Below are positions 48,336-56,483 of a DNA stretch of 64,000 nt, in pieces. A program made the position numbers and the translations under genes. Within the stretch, counting starts at the first letter, position 1. Every line of letters begins with the position of its first letter. A model generated the notes under the pieces. It did no database searches, was not told where the DNA came from, and worked only from the letters and a program-made list of their open reading frames with translations. The stretch spans positions 1,116,001 to 1,180,000 of the forward strand of contig NZ_CAAHFG010000002.1 of NCBI RefSeq assembly GCF_900890425.1. The letters run 5' to 3'. This DNA comes from Pontiella desulfatans (GTDB lineage: Bacteria; Verrucomicrobiota; Kiritimatiellia; Kiritimatiellales; Pontiellaceae).

Positions 48336-49118
48336 ATGAAACGGATTCTATTTCTTGTCCTGTTGTTGGCGGCGGGGGCTTGTTTTGCGGCGGAGCCGGA
48401 GCTGCGCAGCTGGGTGGTCGACGGCGTGAAACGCGAGGCGCTGGTGCATATGCCCGGGGGCGAAGCGCCCGTGCCGCTGGTGTTTGTTTTCCATGGCCAC
48501 GGCGGGAACATGCGCAACGGCGCGCGCAGCTTCCGGATCCATGAACTCTGGCCGGAGGCAGCCGTGGTCTATATGCAGGGGCTGCCGACGCCCGGGCAAC
48601 TGACCGATCCCGAGGGAAAAAAGAATGGCTGGAATTCCAATCCGTCCGATGCGGCCAACCGCGACCTGAAGTTTTTCGACGCGGTCTATGCCTCGTTCCA
48701 AGGCCGGATCGACACCAACCGGGTTTTCAGTACGGGCCATTCGAATGGCGGCGGTTTCACCTATTGCCTCTGGGCGGCGCGCGGGGAGCGGCTCCGGGCC
48801 GTTGCGCCTTCGGCCGCGGTGGCGGGAAAGGCGGCGAAACTGCTGAAGCCCAAACCGGTGCTGCATGTGGCCGGCACGAACGACAAGCTGGTGAAGTATG
48901 CCTGGCAGAAACGCATGATGGCGTTTCTAAAGAAAAACAACGGCTGTTCCGCCGAGGGGCAACCGTGGCATTCGTCCGGCGATCTGACGGGAACGCGCTA
49001 TGCCTCCCAAGGCGGCACACCGCTGGTCACGCTGATTTCGCCAGGCGCCCACACGTTCCCGGCCGCCGCACCCGCCTTGATCGTCCGCTTTTTCAAAACC
49101 GACGGCGTTGGACGGTAG
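48336..49118 (+). CDS. Secreted esterase of the PHB depolymerase / feruloyl esterase (LpqC) family
   Basis: Product of 260 residues. Signal peptide MKRILFLVLLLAAGACFA. The alpha/beta-hydrolase body has VPLVFVFHGHGGN (oxyanion hole region), nucleophile STGHSNGGGFTY (about residue 138), the Asp in HVAGTNDKLVKY, and the His in SPGAHTFPA. Related enzymes split short ester links in polymers such as polyhydroxyalkanoates or acylated sugars; a polysaccharide esterase fits the genomic setting. The ATG at 48336 has GGAG at 6-7 bases. No lipobox is seen. Confidence 0.82.
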   Translation: MKRILFLVLLLAAGACFAAEPELRSWVVDGVKREALVHMPGGEAPVPLVFVFHGHGGNMRNGARSFRIHELWPEAAVVYMQGLPTPGQLTDPEGKKNGWNSNPSDAANRDLKFFDAVYASFQGRIDTNRVFSTGHSNGGGFTYCLWAARGERLRAVAPSAAVAGKAAKLLKPKPVLHVAGTNDKLVKYAWQKRMMAFLKKNNGCSAEGQPWHSSGDLTGTRYASQGGTPLVTLISPGAHTFPAAAPALIVRFFKTDGVGR

Positions 49119-49153
49119 AACCGCACCGATTCCATTATTCGATAAATTGGCAT

Positions 49154-49182
49154 TGAATTACCTGTTTGGTCGCTGTATCCCT
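49154..49182 (+). promoter_or_regulatory. Possible sigma-70-type promoter of cydAB
   Basis: TTGAAT (49154-49159) and TATCCC (49177-49182) are separated by 17 bases, about 70 bp upstream of the cydA start. The match to the -10 consensus is modest. Confidence 0.25.
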
Positions 49183-49250
49183 TTTGGCGTTAATTCATGT
49201 ACAGTAGTGTGCATGTTTCTGGTTTCACCCAAAAAACGGAGTTGCACACC

Positions 49251-50609
49251 ATGGATGCGGTCTTGCTCGCACGTATACAATTCGCCCTGACCATCGGGTT
49301 CCACTATATCTTCCCGCCGCTGACGATCGGCCTTGGCTGGATGATCTTCATGTACAACACGCGCTACCAGGAAGGGGACAATCCGGTGTTCCGCCAGCTG
49401 GCGCAGTTCTGGACCAAGGTGTTCGCCATCACCTTTGTGATCGGGGTCGCGACCGGCATCACGATGGAATTCCAGTTCGGCACGAACTGGGCGAACTATT
49501 CGCGCTTCGTGGGCGACATCTTCGGGGCGCCGCTGGCGGCCGAGGGGGTGTTCGCCTTCTTCCTGGAATCGAGTTTCCTGGGCATCCTGCTCTATGGGCG
49601 CAAGAAGGTGTCGCAGAAAATGTACTGGTTCTCCAGCCTGATGGTGGCCGCCGGGGCAACGATGTCGGCCTTCTGGATCGTGGTGGCCAACTCCTGGCAG
49701 CAGACGCCGGCCGGATTCGAGCTGGTTACGGAAACCATCAATGGCATCGAAGTGCAGAAGGCCGTACTGACGAACTTCTGGGAAGCGGTGTTCAACCCGT
49801 CCACGCTCCCGCGCTATTCCCACGTGATTACCGGCGCGTTGACCGTCGGCGTCTTCTTCATTCTCGGCACGTCCGCCTGGCAGGTGCTGAAGGATCGCAA
49901 CACCGAGTTTTTCCGCTTGTCGATGCGCACGGCGGTCGTCCCGTGCTTCGCCGTCATTATGCTCACGATGATCGTCGGCCACAAGCACGGCCACCAGGTG
50001 GCCGAAACGCAACCGGCCAAACTGGCCGCCTTCGAGGGCATCTGGGAAACGCAAACCCATGCGCCGCTCATGCTGTTCGGCCTGCCCGACCAAGAGGGGG
50101 AGAAAAACCATTTTGCCATTCAGGTTCCGGGCATGGTGAGTCTGATGGTCGGCGGCAAATTCGATACCGAAATCCAGGGCCTCAAGGATTTCGCCCCCGA
50201 AGACCGCCCGCCGGTGGCCATTTCGTTCTGGTCGTTCCACCTCATGTTCTACATGGGCATGTGGATGGCCTTCATCGCCTTCGTCGGGGTCATCTTCTGG
50301 ATCAACAAAAAACTGCTCGACCATCGCCTCTACCTGAGGCTGGCGGCGCTCACCGTCCCAATCCCGTTCCTGGCGAACGAGGTGGGCTGGATTGCCGCCG
50401 AGGTGGGGCGCCAACCGTGGGTGGTCTACAACATGCTACGCACCGAAAAGGCCGTTTCGGTTTCCGTGCCCGCCGGACAGATCCTCGCATCCATCATTAT
50501 GTTCTCGCTGATCTATTCGCTCTTGTTCGGCCTATGGATCTATCTGCTCCGCCGCCAGTTCCATAAGGGGCCGGACGCACTCGAAACATTTCAAACGGAG
50601 GTGAACTAA
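49251..50609 (+). CDS. cydA: Cytochrome bd quinol oxidase subunit I
   Basis: Product of 452 residues with about nine transmembrane helices. CydA carries the three haems of the bd oxidase and reduces oxygen with quinol at high affinity. Markers are the N-terminal LARIQFALTIGFHYIFPPLTIGLGW with the haem-ligand His, TFVIGVATGITMEFQFGTNW, AAGATMSAFWIVVANSWQQTPAG, and the AEVGRQPWVVYNMLRT (GRQPW) motif. The quinol-loop region is short. Start at 49251 (MDAVLLARIQ), after GGAG; the frame upstream to 49197 lacks support. One base separates its stop from cydB. Confidence 0.96.
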   Translation: MDAVLLARIQFALTIGFHYIFPPLTIGLGWMIFMYNTRYQEGDNPVFRQLAQFWTKVFAITFVIGVATGITMEFQFGTNWANYSRFVGDIFGAPLAAEGVFAFFLESSFLGILLYGRKKVSQKMYWFSSLMVAAGATMSAFWIVVANSWQQTPAGFELVTETINGIEVQKAVLTNFWEAVFNPSTLPRYSHVITGALTVGVFFILGTSAWQVLKDRNTEFFRLSMRTAVVPCFAVIMLTMIVGHKHGHQVAETQPAKLAAFEGIWETQTHAPLMLFGLPDQEGEKNHFAIQVPGMVSLMVGGKFDTEIQGLKDFAPEDRPPVAISFWSFHLMFYMGMWMAFIAFVGVIFWINKKLLDHRLYLRLAALTVPIPFLANEVGWIAAEVGRQPWVVYNMLRTEKAVSVSVPAGQILASIIMFSLIYSLLFGLWIYLLRRQFHKGPDALETFQTEVN

Positions 50610-50610
50610 A

Positions 50611-51609
50611 ATGGAAGCACTGCAAATCACCTGGTTCCTTCTCGTCGGCATTCTCGTCATTGGCTACGCCATCCTCGATGGCTTCGATCTCGGCGTTGGT
50701 TTCTGGCATCTGTTTGCCAAGAAGAAAGGCGAACGCTCCGCATTCATCGAGTCGATCGAACCGTTCTGGGACGGCAACGAAGTTTGGTTGCTCACGGGCG
50801 GCGGCGCCTTGTTCGCCGCGTTCCCGCCGGTCTATGCGTCCGTCTTCAGCGGGTTCTACCTGGCGATGATGCTGGTGCTGCTCGGCCTCATCTTCCGCGC
50901 GGTGGCCATCGAATTCCGCAACAAGGTCGATAGCCCCGGCTGGAGAAAGGCCTGGGACTTCGCCTTCGCGTTCGGCAGCATCCTGCCCTCCGTTTTGTAT
51001 GGCGTGGCGATCGGCAACATCCTGCGCGGCCTGGAGCTGAGTCCGCTCGGCGACTATACCGGCGGTTTCTTTGCCCTGCTCAATCCCTTCGCCCTGAATT
51101 GCGGGTTGGTCGGGCTCAGCATGTTTGCACTCCATGGCGCACTCTACCTTTCCATGAAGCTCGACGGCGCCATTGCCGCCGAGGCGCGCAAGTGGGCGGC
51201 CAAGACGTGGTATGTCTTCCTGCTGCTCTTCATGCTGGCCGTTGGCTATGGCATCAAGAACTGCATCTATGGCATCAAGGCGATCCCGATGGTGCTGGTG
51301 ATCCTGGCCCTGGTCTCGAACTCGGCGGTCTTCATGTTCAACAAGAAGGGGGCGGCCAAGGCGGCGTTCCTGTCGTCGTGCTTCACCATTGCCCTGGTTA
51401 TGCTGGCCGTGGCCGGCGCCCTGTTCCCGTCCATGGTGCCCTGCACCAACAATCCGGAATGGAGCCTGACGGTCTTCAATTCCTCCTCCTCGCAGTTGAC
51501 GCTCATCTCCATGCTCGTCATCGCCCTCATCGGCATGCCGATCGTGCTGGGCTACACCTGGTTCATCCACCACGTCTTCAAGGGCAAGGTGAAGGTAAAG
51601 GACGATTAA
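50611..51609 (+). CDS. cydB: Cytochrome bd quinol oxidase subunit II
   Basis: Product of 332 residues, eight or so transmembrane helices. It pairs with CydA in the membrane. Family features are FLVGILVIGYAILDGFDLGVG near the N-terminus, FWDGNEVWLLTGGGALFAAFPPVYA, and a C-terminal GYTWFIHHVFKGK. Follows cydA with no spacer beyond one base. The IS110 element begins only about 30 bp after its stop, so the insertion removed or displaced whatever followed; no cydX-like small gene is visible. Confidence 0.95.
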   Translation: MEALQITWFLLVGILVIGYAILDGFDLGVGFWHLFAKKKGERSAFIESIEPFWDGNEVWLLTGGGALFAAFPPVYASVFSGFYLAMMLVLLGLIFRAVAIEFRNKVDSPGWRKAWDFAFAFGSILPSVLYGVAIGNILRGLELSPLGDYTGGFFALLNPFALNCGLVGLSMFALHGALYLSMKLDGAIAAEARKWAAKTWYVFLLLFMLAVGYGIKNCIYGIKAIPMVLVILALVSNSAVFMFNKKGAAKAAFLSSCFTIALVMLAVAGALFPSMVPCTNNPEWSLTVFNSSSSQLTLISMLVIALIGMPIVLGYTWFIHHVFKGKVKVKDD

Positions 51610-51640
51610 ACCTCCTGGAGCAACAGTGCTTAACAGCAAC

Positions 51641-52555
51641 CTAAATTTCAGCATTTTTCACGGCGGAGTTAGCAGCGATGAGCAACTTTCTCATGACCGC
51701 CGTAAGCGCGACCATTTTTGGGCGGTGGTTTTCATTTACCAGACGCTGGTAGAACTCGCGAAGAACTGGGTTGTATGTCCTGGCATTCATGGCAGCCATG
51801 TACAGGCAGGAACGCAACCTTCGGCGCCCGCCACAGACATGCCGCCTGCCGGACTTGCCCCCGCTGTCCCGGTTGAAGGGGGCGAGTCCCGCCAGCGACG
51901 CGATTTCCCTGCGCGAAAGCGTGCCGATCTCAGGGAGGTGGGCGAGCAGGGTCACCGCATTGACGATGCCCAGGCCTTTGATGGACTGGATACACTTGGC
52001 CTTCTGCGTCATGGTTGCGTCTTCGGCAAGGGTATCTTTGATTTTCGCTTCGATTTTCTCGAGCTGCTTTTCAAGCCACTTGAGATGCTGCTTGATCAGT
52101 CTGACCATCTCCGGCTCGTCGGCAGTTCCCAAGCGGTTCTTCTCGGCCGTATGCATGTCGCTCAGGTGCACCCTTCGATCAACGAGGGCGGTGAGCCTGC
52201 GCTGCGTCGCCGAAGGCTTCTCGGAGGGCTTGGGGTCGGTGTGCGACGCGAAGTCGCGGATCATCCGCGCGTCGATCGGATCGGTCTTGGCGATCTGCCC
52301 CATGCCCAGCGCGAAGTGCCGGACGCGCGACGGGTTCACGATGCTCGCGGTGCCGCTGGCGGCCATCACCATCCAGGCGGCCATGCGTTCGTAGCCGCCC
52401 GTGGACTCGAAGACATAGTGGGCGCTGCCCGCCCAGTTCATCAGCGCCGTGGCACCCTCGCAGGTGTTGTCGAAGCGACGCGCTGTTTTTCCGTTGAAGG
52501 CATCCAGATGCTTCTTGGAAACATCGACGCCACAGTATACTTTTTCCTTGTTCAT
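51641..52555 (-). CDS. IS110 family transposase
   Basis: Product of 304 residues. IS110 transposases combine an N-terminal RuvC-like DEDD domain (CGVDVSKKHLDAF with the first Asp; FESTGGYERMAAWM with Glu; KTDPIDARMIRDFA with the last Asp pair) and a C-terminal Tnp domain (IKGLGIVNAVTLLAHLPEIG, LAGLAPFNRDSGGKSGRRHVCGGR with the catalytic Ser region). The protein has no frameshift, so the copy may be active. Recent work shows that IS110 elements use a structured RNA from their non-coding end to direct insertion; the structured region 52556-52760 upstream of this gene would hold it. Confidence 0.93.
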   Translation of the reverse strand: MNKEKVYCGVDVSKKHLDAFNGKTARRFDNTCEGATALMNWAGSAHYVFESTGGYERMAAWMVMAASGTASIVNPSRVRHFALGMGQIAKTDPIDARMIRDFASHTDPKPSEKPSATQRRLTALVDRRVHLSDMHTAEKNRLGTADEPEMVRLIKQHLKWLEKQLEKIEAKIKDTLAEDATMTQKAKCIQSIKGLGIVNAVTLLAHLPEIGTLSRREIASLAGLAPFNRDSGGKSGRRHVCGGRRRLRSCLYMAAMNARTYNPVLREFYQRLVNENHRPKMVALTAVMRKLLIAANSAVKNAEI

Positions 52556-52760
52556 ATTTGCTCCTACTTGCTAATGCGAGCTCGCTCGTACGGCTCATGC
52601 AACAGTTCGAGTTCAATATGGCAACCATCCGGCGGATCCGGGCTCCAGAACGTTCGCCAAAGGCGAACCAGTGCGGCACGATCTCACCGGACGGGAACCT
52701 CTCCCGGCTGGCCGGCCGGGGGAGGCACTCCTCTACGAGGATTGCACAACCCCTTTCACG
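52556..52760 (-). ncRNA. Putative IS110 bridge RNA region
   Basis: Non-coding stretch of about 205 bp directly 5' of the transposase gene, the position of the bridge RNA in studied IS110 elements. It is rich in hairpins: 52652-52668 (GTTCGCC-AAA-GGCGAAC), 52698-52725 (an 11-bp stem around CTCCCGGC and GCCGGGGG), and 52730-52740 (CCTC-TAC-GAGG). The element ends were not fixed, because IS110 has no terminal inverted repeats, and target- and donor-binding loops cannot be verified without the pre-insertion site. Confidence 0.45.
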
Positions 52761-52814
52761 GGAAAAAGGATTTCTCCGACGTTATAGAAATTCATTCTCA
52801 AAATCCTTTTTCCC
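52760..52814. repeat. Inverted repeat next to the IS110 left end
   Basis: Perfect 14-bp arms, GGGAAAAAGGATTT (52760-52773) and AAATCCTTTTTCCC (52801-52814), around 27 bases. The right arm ends in TTTTTCCC rather than a long U-tract. It may be the old 3' flank of cydB displaced by the IS110, or part of a terminator. Confidence 0.6.
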
Positions 52815-52927
52815 TACCTGTTTTGAGTTGGTTGGAGAAACATACAAGTGCGGCGGGAAGTGAAACGCCACGCCGCTTTCCGTCTGCAAAGAGCGGTGTC
52901 GCCCGTTGGTTGCCACCGCACTCCCGC

Positions 52928-54312
52928 GTTGCCTCAAAAATAAATGACACCGTAGAGGTGCGGATGAGGAGTCGTTTGACTGCATTAATGGGTACCCTCT
53001 AATTCGGGGGTTGTCAAGGTGGGGAGGCAGTCGGGGAACCCGGGTTCCCCGACTGCGGCGGACTCGCCGGTTTTCTTCATTTTTTCGATCTTGCGACGTC
53101 GGCGCTGGATGCGATTGCCCAGCTCGAAAGGGTCGAGCGTTTCGTATTCGCGTTGCAGAGCAGCCTCCTGTTGTTCGCCAAGGATGCCGCTGACCTTCAG
53201 GCGGTCAAAGGGCGTGGCGGGGGCATCGTATTTCTTTTTGTACCGGCTTTTGACGCGAACCTTGCTTTTTAGCTTGAACGAGGGTTTGAAGAAGTTGTTG
53301 AGCCGTTCCCAGTCGCGGTAGAGTGCGTTGAGCTCTCTGATCATGGCCGGGTTGTCGAGCCGGTCGTAGCCGAGCAACTCGCGCACGTGCGTCCAGTTCT
53401 TTTGTTCGACATGGGCGTTGTCGTTCTTGTGGTACGGTCTGCTGCGTGTAAAACAGACGGGCTGTTTGCGTTGCAGGAAGTAGCGCGTGAGATGGTGGTT
53501 GAGGAACTCGCTGCCGTTGTCGCAGTCGAAGCCCAGGATGGCGAAGGGCAGCTTGTTTTCCACGTCGTGGGTTTGGTGCATCACGCCTTCAGCGCCTTTG
53601 TTCCAGACCGCGCGGGTTACCGTCCAGGTGCTTATGATGTCCGTATAGGTGATCGACCAGATGAAGTCCCCGCTCATCGATCCGCCACAGTGGGCTACTG
53701 TGTCGGCTTCGAGATAGCCGGGCCGGTCGATGTCCTCGGTGGAGGTGCGGATTGGGATCTGATTCTTGAGCAGCGAGCCGGGCTTGGTACCGGTATTGCG
53801 CCTTCGCTGGTACTGCGCTTTGAAGGGTTTGAGCACCCGGTCGATGCTTGCCGGGCTGATTCTCAGTAGCTTTTCACGGCATTCGGTCGATAGCGGTTCG
53901 TAATGTTTTTCATAGTGCTTCAGCCAATGTGGCATAGCAGGCTTGAGGCGCTTCCCGCACAGTTGTCCAGAACGAAGCCACAGAGTTTTGAGGGTCTTGC
54001 GCAATTCAGCAGAGTCGTACTCGCCTTTGCGGCCGCGTTTGCCCCTGGAGGGCGTAAACGAGTCGTTGAGCAGCTTGGTGGCATGCTTGCGATCATAGCC
54101 GCATACCGCGCATACTTCATCGAGCAACCGGGTCTTGTAGGCCTTTTCCGCGCGCCTATAGCGGCGTTTTTGTACCGCGATGTATTCCATTCTGGTTTCG
54201 CAACTCATCTCTTTCATCCTCCCTGTATACAGGGTGTGATTTTTTGTGAGTCAACGAATCCTTTCCGCCCGCATCCTATCGGATGCTTCGGTGTCATTTA
54301 ATTTGAGGCAAC
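52928..54312 (-). mobile_element. Insertion sequence with an rve-type DDE transposase
   Basis: About 1385 bp. Both ends, read inwards, start GTTGCCTCAAA, then A/T-rich bases and AAATGACACCG (left GTTGCCTCAAAAATAAAT; right GTTGCCTCAAATTAAAT), so a terminal inverted repeat of about 24 bp is present. One transposase gene fills the element. The target duplication was not identified. It lies about 110 bp from the inverted repeat at 52760-52814, that is, next to the IS110. Confidence 0.8.
52985..54217 (-). CDS. Transposase with integrase (rve) catalytic domain
   Basis: Product of 410 residues. The N-terminal about 150 residues are basic and helix-turn-helix-like (RRYRRAEKAYKTRLLDEVCAVCGYDRKHATKLL). 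The DDE core follows: GYLEADTVAHCGGSMSGDFIWS (first Asp), FAILGFDCDNGSEFLNHHL (second Asp), SRPYHKNDNAHVEQKNW (Glu). A Lys/Arg-rich C-terminus (FKLKSKVRVKSRYKKKYD) ends the protein. The TVAHCGGSMSGDF and NDNAHVEQKN signatures are common in integrase-core transposases often annotated only as rve/ISNCY type; the exact IS family was not decided. All catalytic residues are present. Confidence 0.9.
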   Translation of the reverse strand: MKEMSCETRMEYIAVQKRRYRRAEKAYKTRLLDEVCAVCGYDRKHATKLLNDSFTPSRGKRGRKGEYDSAELRKTLKTLWLRSGQLCGKRLKPAMPHWLKHYEKHYEPLSTECREKLLRISPASIDRVLKPFKAQYQRRRNTGTKPGSLLKNQIPIRTSTEDIDRPGYLEADTVAHCGGSMSGDFIWSITYTDIISTWTVTRAVWNKGAEGVMHQTHDVENKLPFAILGFDCDNGSEFLNHHLTRYFLQRKQPVCFTRSRPYHKNDNAHVEQKNWTHVRELLGYDRLDNPAMIRELNALYRDWERLNNFFKPSFKLKSKVRVKSRYKKKYDAPATPFDRLKVSGILGEQQEAALQREYETLDPFELGNRIQRRRRKIEKMKKTGESAAVGEPGFPDCLPTLTTPELEGTH

Positions 54313-54377
54313 TCGCTCCAAGACGTTTTTTAAAAACTACATTTTAAATCCGTTCGTAAATGCTACCGTCCTAGCGC

Positions 54378-55514
54378 ATGAATGAATGGGGGAAAAAATT
54401 GAGGATACGGCTGCCGGCCATGTTGCTGCTGGCAGCCACGTTGCTTTTCTGGGGCCTCTACGACCGCTACGCGCTGGACGGGGACGTCCTGCTCGAGTCG
54501 CCGGCGCTGGCCGATGCCACCCGGGTGCGCGGCGACTGCACCGGAACCAATGGCCACTTCAGGCTGACCGTCCACGAAGACGGCAAGATGGCGAGCATCA
54601 ATTTCCGCCTGCCCGGTGCCTCGGACTTCAGGATGATCCGCGTGCGCTGCCGCATCAGGACCGCGGATGTTGTGCCGGGAAAATATTCCTGGCGCTGCGC
54701 CCGCTTGCTGCTGACGCAATACGATGCGAACAACAAATGGATCCCCGGCCAGCATGGCCTTGTATCGCAATGGGGGACCGGGGAGTGGTCGTTCCACCAA
54801 GAGGTCTTTGCCACGATTCCCGGGGCGGCCCATGCCGATGTCGTCATCCAGCAATCCGGGATTTCCGGAACGGCGGAATTCGATTCCATTGCGGCCGAGC
54901 CCGTCAGGTTGAAAAAAACGTTCTTTGTTTGGCAGGGCGTCTTCGCCTTCCTCTGGGTGGGCATGGCAGGCCTCTATTATCGCCGTTGCCGTCTTCATAA
55001 CCGCAGGTTGCGCCTCCTGATCCTCTTGAACATATTCGCCATATTGTTCGGAACCCTCATGCCCACGGTGGTCATCCAGAAAGGAACGGATGGACTGAAG
55101 GAGTCCGTCGCCAAGGCGATCCAAAAGCGATCGCAATCCAAACCCGCTGCCGCCCCGGAAACAACGATCAAGAAAAAGCCCGTGGATCACGACGTCCATG
55201 AAACGAAGCGGATCGACCGGTTCAACGAGGCGGTGGACGGTGCGCACGTCGCCGGGCATTTCGTGCTCTTTTCCTCGCTCTGTTTCCTGGTCTATCTTTC
55301 CGCCGCGCTCGAAGGGCAGCATCGCTCCTACTATTTCAAGGTCGCGTTCGACATCCTGCTCTTCGCCGCCATCACCGAGTCGATGCAGAACCTGACGCTC
55401 GACCGCACCGCCGGCCTTTCCGACTGGCTCACCGATGTCTACGGCATGGCCCTGGCCTTTGGGGTTTTCCTGGTGGTCCGATTCTTCATGCGGAACGTGC
55501 TTAAGCGCCATTAG
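54378..55514 (+). CDS. VanZ-like membrane protein with N-terminal extracytoplasmic domain
   Basis: Product of 378 residues. An N-terminal transmembrane helix (LPAMLLLAATLLFWGLYDRY) is followed by a domain of about 170 residues, probably beta-sandwich (EDGKMASINFRLPGASDFRMIRVRCRIRTADVV), then a helix at about 187-210 and several more. The C-terminal third is VanZ-like: VAGHFVLFSSLCFLVYLSAAL and ITESMQNLTLDRTAGLSDWLTDVYGMALAF. Between them is a Lys-rich cytoplasmic stretch. VanZ members are linked to teicoplanin resistance and cell-envelope functions, mostly without known mechanism. Followed by a terminator. Confidence 0.8.
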   Translation: MNEWGKKLRIRLPAMLLLAATLLFWGLYDRYALDGDVLLESPALADATRVRGDCTGTNGHFRLTVHEDGKMASINFRLPGASDFRMIRVRCRIRTADVVPGKYSWRCARLLLTQYDANNKWIPGQHGLVSQWGTGEWSFHQEVFATIPGAAHADVVIQQSGISGTAEFDSIAAEPVRLKKTFFVWQGVFAFLWVGMAGLYYRRCRLHNRRLRLLILLNIFAILFGTLMPTVVIQKGTDGLKESVAKAIQKRSQSKPAAAPETTIKKKPVDHDVHETKRIDRFNEAVDGAHVAGHFVLFSSLCFLVYLSAALEGQHRSYYFKVAFDILLFAAITESMQNLTLDRTAGLSDWLTDVYGMALAFGVFLVVRFFMRNVLKRH

Positions 55515-55544
55515 TGCTCTGCGCCGTGCCCGGAGGACAAACGA

Positions 55545-55568
55545 AAGCCCCGCTCGAAGGCGGGGCTT
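55545..55568 (+). terminator. Rho-independent-type hairpin after the VanZ-like gene
   Basis: Perfect 9-bp stem AAGCCCCGC/GCGGGGCTT with a TCGAAG loop; the following bases GATGGTA form only a poor T-tract. The convergent lipoprotein gene ends about 20 bp away, so the hairpin may serve both. Confidence 0.7.
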
Positions 55569-55590
55569 GATGGTACGGGATGTTCAGGGT

Positions 55591-56055
55591 TTATTTTTTG
55601 CTGTATGTATAGATCCAGCCATCTTCGTCAACCATGGTCATCGTACTCCCGGAAAGCGAATAGCTATGGTCGGTGAGTCCAGGGAACGTGAGGGTGTCGC
55701 CGGAACGTTGGTAATCCACGTTAAACTTAATAATTCCTTCGGCTTCGAATTCCAAGCTCGTTACGTTTCCGCTGGCGTCTGTGGTCGATAGGGTGCTGTA
55801 ATTTGTTTCCACGTCACACGAGCCATCGGAAAAGAAGGTGAACCGTTCATAATATCCTTCTGCCGTCGGGAACGATATGTCGTAGGATCCTGCCTGGAGG
55901 CGGGTGAGTTCGTAGGTTCCAACAACCGTGGAACCATCTCCTCCACCTCCACCGTCATCGTCGTTGCAGGAGGTCAATGCCATCGTACAGCAAACGATGA
56001 GGGCCAAGGTTGCGGTGCGCCGTGCGAACTTTAGCCAGTTTCTTTCGGTCTTCAT
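55591..56055 (-). CDS. Lipoprotein, lipocalin-like, paralogue 1
   Basis: Product of 154 residues. Signal peptide LARRTATLALIVCCTMALTSC in outline (residues 9-30), lipobox LTSC, followed by Asp/Gly-rich NDDDGGGGG linker and a beta-rich mature part (VVGTYELTRLQAGSYDISF, then YERFTFFSDGSCDVETNYS). The pattern resembles lipocalin-like lipoproteins that report strain by a GTW/GTY motif. The mature part differs from the upstream paralogue at 56076-56483 but signal peptides are nearly the same. Function unknown. Confidence 0.8.
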   Translation of the reverse strand: MKTERNWLKFARRTATLALIVCCTMALTSCNDDDGGGGGDGSTVVGTYELTRLQAGSYDISFPTAEGYYERFTFFSDGSCDVETNYSTLSTTDASGNVTSLEFEAEGIIKFNVDYQRSGDTLTFPGLTDHSYSLSGSTMTMVDEDGWIYTYSKK

Positions 56056-56075
56056 TTGTTTTCCTTTAGTGATGG

Positions 56076-56483
56076 TTATTTCTTCTGGAACGTAAATTTA
56101 TAGGAGGGTCCTTCAACGACGATGGTTCCGCCCGAGATCGAAACCGGCCAATATTCTCCATTGTCAAAATGGAGCTCATTGCCTTTCAAGGAATAGCTGC
56201 TGGATTCTTTGAAATACTCCCCGCCTTCGAGGTTTTCCTCCCAGGTCATCGTGCCATCGTCGGTGAATGTGAGCGTCCAGAAATACTCGCCCGAGGGTAG
56301 GGTGGTGGTTCCTTCCGGTGTTACCATCTCGATGCATTCCCAGGTGCCGATAATCGACGACGTTGTACCCTCTCCATCCCCATCATCATCTCCGCATCCA
56401 GTCAACGCGAAGCCGACACATGCGACGATTGCGAGGGTTGCGGTGCGGCGTGCGAGTTTTCCCCATTTGTTTTCAGTTTTCAT
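56076..56483 (-). CDS. Lipoprotein, lipocalin-like, paralogue 2
   Basis: Product of 135 residues. N-terminus MKTENKWGKLARRTATLAI continues into VACVGFALTGC with lipobox LTGC, then a short acidic linker. The mature domain begins SIIGTWECIEMV, with FTDDGTMTWEENLEG and YKFTFQKK, the outline of lipocalin-like small proteins (GTW motif). It precedes the paralogue by 20 bp on the same strand and probably shares its transcript. It is likely the result of tandem duplication followed by divergence of the mature part. Confidence 0.82.
   Translation of the reverse strand: MKTENKWGKLARRTATLAIVACVGFALTGCGDDDGDGEGTTSSIIGTWECIEMVTPEGTTTLPSGEYFWTLTFTDDGTMTWEENLEGGEYFKESSSYSLKGNELHFDNGEYWPVSISGGTIVVEGPSYKFTFQKK

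Larger units (their letters stand above)
51610..52760 (-). mobile_element. IS110 element (boundaries approximate)
   Basis: The transposase gene plus the structured non-coding region. IS110 lacks terminal inverted repeats, so ends are estimated: about 30 bp beyond the transposase stop on the left and the end of the structured region on the right. It lies immediately downstream of cydB. Confidence 0.55.

Noticed and set aside
52760-52814. Reading the inverted repeat as terminal repeats of the IS110
   Set aside because: IS110 elements lack terminal inverted repeats, and both arms lie on the same side of the transposase gene.
51626-53002. Plus-strand frame of 458 codons across the IS110
   Set aside because: The minus strand encodes an intact IS110 transposase; this frame has no family resemblance.
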